Shown: in pieces, positions 60,691 through 64,000 of the stretch
Numbering within the stretch: the stretch's first letter is position 1
Layout of the letters: each line of letters opens with the position of its first letter
NCBI RefSeq assembly: GCF_040807025.1
Contig: NC_090942.1
Coordinates: forward strand, 40,316,911-40,380,910
Direction of reading: 5' to 3'
Length of the DNA stretch: 64,000 bases
Source: Struthio camelus
Lineage: Eukaryota; Chordata; Aves; Struthioniformes; Struthionidae
The notes under the pieces: generated by a model
The model's input: the letters and a program-made list of their open reading frames with translations, nothing else
What the model was told of the DNA's origin: nothing
The model's database searches: none
Program-made: the position numbers and the translations under genes

Positions 60691-63600
60691 ATATTAATAG
60701 GGAAAAGCTTCACCAGCCATATTAGAAACAAATAGTATTTAAGGATCTATTAAACTCAGCTTTCAGGAAATTGCAGTTTGGCCTCATTGTGCCATTTGCA
60801 AGCATTATTAGGCATTAAGGCTAGTACCACATACAGTGGTACAAGTGAGTATGCATACAGAGCGAAGAAAAGTTATGGCTGCTGTTGGATCCAGACCTGG
60901 AGCTTTCCTAACTGCCATGTAGAAGCTTCCACCACAGCATTGCACTACGAAAAGTTATTTACATTCCACACAAAAAAAAAAAAAGATGCAGAAAACCTTC
61001 TGAGACGAGAGGGAGAATGTGCTGATCTGTTGTAATTTGATCAGCGTTGGTACAAAGTGATGCTTCAACAGCAGGATCGTATCTTCATTCTTTCCTGCTC
61101 TTTTAAAACTAAATCCAGTTCACACTTAATAAGTATAAACTCCTGCTTGAGACTGAGGTTCACAGTTAATCTCCTGAGAAGGTGGTTGGTAGCTTTAATA
61201 ACAAGAAACCTGTGCTGTGTAGCTGCCTATGGCTTCTATTGTGTAGCATTTAGATTCTGCTCAAGAGCAGTTCCCCCTTTGTCTGCTACCTTCATAAATA
61301 ATGGATATATCTTGCATTAGAGATTAGCAAAGATGGTTAAGCTTCCTTCTTCACATGTGTAAGATTTGGTAGCCTTTAAAATATTGATATAGTTGTGCAA
61401 GTTGGTGCACTTATTATATTTTTAAGCAAGATTTTTTTCTTAGTGCAAAGAGGTGAGGAAAAGTATGGTAGATCTAAAAAGCAGATTTCTGACAGTGGAA
61501 AACATCAGAAAATGTGATTCTTCCATGTTTAAATCTCTGGGAAAGTAGTTACATTACTAATTTTTGTAGTATTCTTTTAAAGAAGACTCTACAGAGATCA
61601 GTGTAGGTTTCAAAGCAATTATGGTAGGAGGTCATGAAAAGCCTTCAGGAAATGCTGCCAAGGTACTGCACCATCTAAAAGGAAGAACACAGTGCTGGAA
61701 ACTTTTCAAATCTGACTGAGAATAGACAAAGGAAGACAAGTTTTCAAAGTCCTCTCTACTCATTTTGCTAATTTTATTTTAAATGTAACAATTTACAGTT
61801 ATATCTTTTATTTGAAAATGCTTTCATATTTAGCCTTGATATTTTTTTTGGAAAAAAGTCACAGATAATTCACTGCACATTTTGGTAGCAAACAGTTTTA
61901 CCAAGATTTGTGACTTCTGTTTTTTCTTTTGTCTGCATGCTACAGTGTTTCACTGTCTAGGCAGTTACGTTGTTCTGTTATTGTGGTTCTTTGTATGCAA
62001 CAAAGTCCTATTTCCAGCTCTCTGGCCCATCCCTTCCGCATATCCCACAGACAGGACTCTTAAGTGCAGCTTATTACAGGGGACTAGTTAACCAGTAATT
62101 TCACAGTATTCAGTGGCTATGATCCTGAAATGCAGGCTGCCTAGCCAAAAAAGGGTGGACAAAAACTGAGAGACTGCATTAAGTAACCGTAAAAGTTACT
62201 GTGTCTGATAAGAGATATAGTTATGGCAAAATCATTGCTTTCATGATGTGGCCAAATTGCCATTATCCTGAACTGTGGGAGAGGAGGAGAGGAATAAAGG
62301 CCTGAAATAACCTAGCTAATGGAAAATTGCGGACAATATGGTACTGAGCAACTTAGTGCCAAGGCATTTGAATGGTTTGCTGTGAAATCAGGAAGGATGG
62401 CTGGAGCAACATTAGCATTAATAGGCCCTTCCAGATCGTGTCGATCCCTTCGGGACCACCCAAGTGTGGAGGTTCATCTGTGCTCCACGTTCCCAGGATG
62501 CTCAGAGCTGGCTGAGGAGCACAGTGCGGATGTACTCAAGGCTCTGCAGGGCTAAGCTCAGGTCCAGCTGGACTTACCACCTCAAGCTCAGCGCCAGACT
62601 TGCTGAACTGAGGCTGGCTTCGTGCACAGCCACCTTGAACCACAGGGCACTTGGAGTCTGAAGTTGTCTTGGTGCAGAGTCAGCCTGAGTTCAGTAGGAT
62701 TTTTTAGTTCAGATTTTGGCACACAAAAGTGGCTGGACTTCCTCTGAGACAAACTTACCCTAGATACGGTAAAAATGGTATAGATTGGTATAGATACGGT
62801 ATAGCTGTTTATGCAACACTGTCTTCACTACTATGCCTGGCCAGATCCAAACTGACTCTGTATGCGTAATACAATTAAGCCTGAATTCACAAATTACTGA
62901 GAATGGACTGCTTTAAAGATAGATCATCTGGGAAACACAAAAGATAAGAGATTACTCAAAGTCTCATTGCATGTTAAGTCCAAAACTGCCAACTGTCTGA
63001 CCTGTTTCCCAAGTCTCAGGTCTTAGTCCAGACTACTTTGTGAAAGCAAGGCTGGGGTCTGTTTCCTTACCTTCCCTAACTGCCGTGTCTGGAATCGCTA
63101 ACTTGCGAATGGATGCTGTGAACTGATAACTGCAGAACTGATAGTTCAGCAGATGGAGCATGGAAATGGCAGGACTGAGTTAACAGAGACTGAAACATTC
63201 AGCTTTCATGGCCGCATAGCAATACCGCAAAAAATGATCTGGAAAATAAACCTGTTTGGAAGTTAGAAAGCTGGAGACAAGTACTCTGTACCGAAATGGA
63301 TTATCTAAAGCATGACTGATTAGAAGTACATGTGACTATTTTTTATTATACATTTAGCAGCACTAACAACACAAAGACAGTGAGAAAGACAGACCACATC
63401 GTTTTCTTTTGACTCCGAGGCAGACTCTTCAGACTGGAAGTGGATCAGAACTTGCAACAAGTTCTTTACTCTTTAAAGATTCATCCTGTTAGTTCCCCTA
63501 GGGCTTGCATTTTTTCCCTACTGTTATCTCTTCATGGAAGGAGAGAAGAGTAGATATTCAATGTTCAGTAGTCAACAAAAGCTTCACCTTGTTTTGCTGC

Positions 63601-64000
63601 AGAGACGCTCTCCCTGGGGAATGAGAAGGGAGCAGGGACAGCAGTGGGCAGGGCTGGCAGGACAGCTCTAGCGATAATTGTGGAATGCAAATGCAGAGTC
63701 TAAGGAAGGTGGTGGCTTGGATTAAGAAGTACCAAGCTTCTCAAATGATGTTGCCAAAAAGTGGCTTAGCCTCTCCTCAGATTGTAAGTATAGTAGGGAA
63801 GGAGAGTGAGGAAATATTTAGAGACCTGACAATTTTTTGAACTTTCCTCTCTTTCAGCTTTCCCCTTATTGCCCTCTATTTGCATTCCTCTATGAGTTGT
63901 CATTTGATTCTGGCCGTCCTTCAGCTTTTCCAATAAAGGAATGTGAAATATCCCACAGATACAGTTAAAAAGACAAAAACAGGGTCACCAAGTCAGAGCA
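60691..64000. other. Intergenic DNA to the window end
   Basis: No gene recognised. A short TAGATACGGTA/GGTATAGAT repetition lies at 62761-62803. RAP1B, the next gene in the conserved vertebrate order, has no coding exon that I can see anywhere in this window. Confidence 0.45.

Noticed and set aside
11000..64000. Search for RAP1B coding exons
   Set aside because: None of the conserved RAS-family motifs (GSGGVGKS, DTAGTEQ, GNKCDL) appears in any frame that I could read.
1..64000. CRISPR arrays, tRNA, rRNA or snRNA genes
   Set aside because: No spaced direct-repeat array and no recognisable conserved RNA gene core was seen by eye; a tRNAscan-SE or Infernal run would settle small RNAs.

Overview
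The window looks like nuclear DNA from a sauropsid vertebrate, most probably a bird. It contains an intron-split vertebrate gene with a CpG-island promoter, fragments of CR1-type LINEs, and several very old dispersed repeats of the kind seen in bird, crocodile and turtle genomes. There is nothing prokaryotic: no operons, no dense coding, no CRISPR array.

The only gene I can establish is the 5' half of MDM1 (MDM1 nuclear/centriolar protein), on the minus strand. Five coding exons were assembled by hand: 10041-10024, 9516-9411, 7052-6691, 6224-6090 and 4344-4162. They join in frame into 804 nt (268 codons) and carry three copies of the characteristic SEYxRxFxW-type motif. The rest of the gene lies beyond position 1. 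The start codon sits in a CpG island (about 9.84-10.26 kb) that has Sp1-like and NRF1-like sites and a good candidate RFX X-box. Directly upstream is a ten-copy, 51-52 bp GC-rich minisatellite (10258-10760) in which most units carry a YY1-like CCATGTT or related core.

From about 11 kb to 64 kb I find no protein-coding gene. This agrees with the known vertebrate order, in which the MDM1 5' end faces a long gene-poor interval toward RAP1B. That interval holds old LINE fragments (11.7, 44.3, 53.1, 55.4 and 60.1 kb), short MITE-like repeats built around CACTGAAGTCAATGG-type cores, AT-rich palindromic repeats, small perfect tandem duplications (28.06, 29.48, 36.93 and 49.90 kb), G-quadruplex-prone tracts, a strong CTCF-like motif at 22.96 kb, and an orphan CpG island at about 26.94-27.23 kb that could be an unannotated promoter.

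I found no previously undescribed multi-gene system. The observations most worth checking are the minisatellite next to the promoter, the X-box, the unusual splicing architecture around MDM1 exon 5, and the orphan CpG island. Gene identity rests on recalled knowledge of the MDM1 family; no database search was run.
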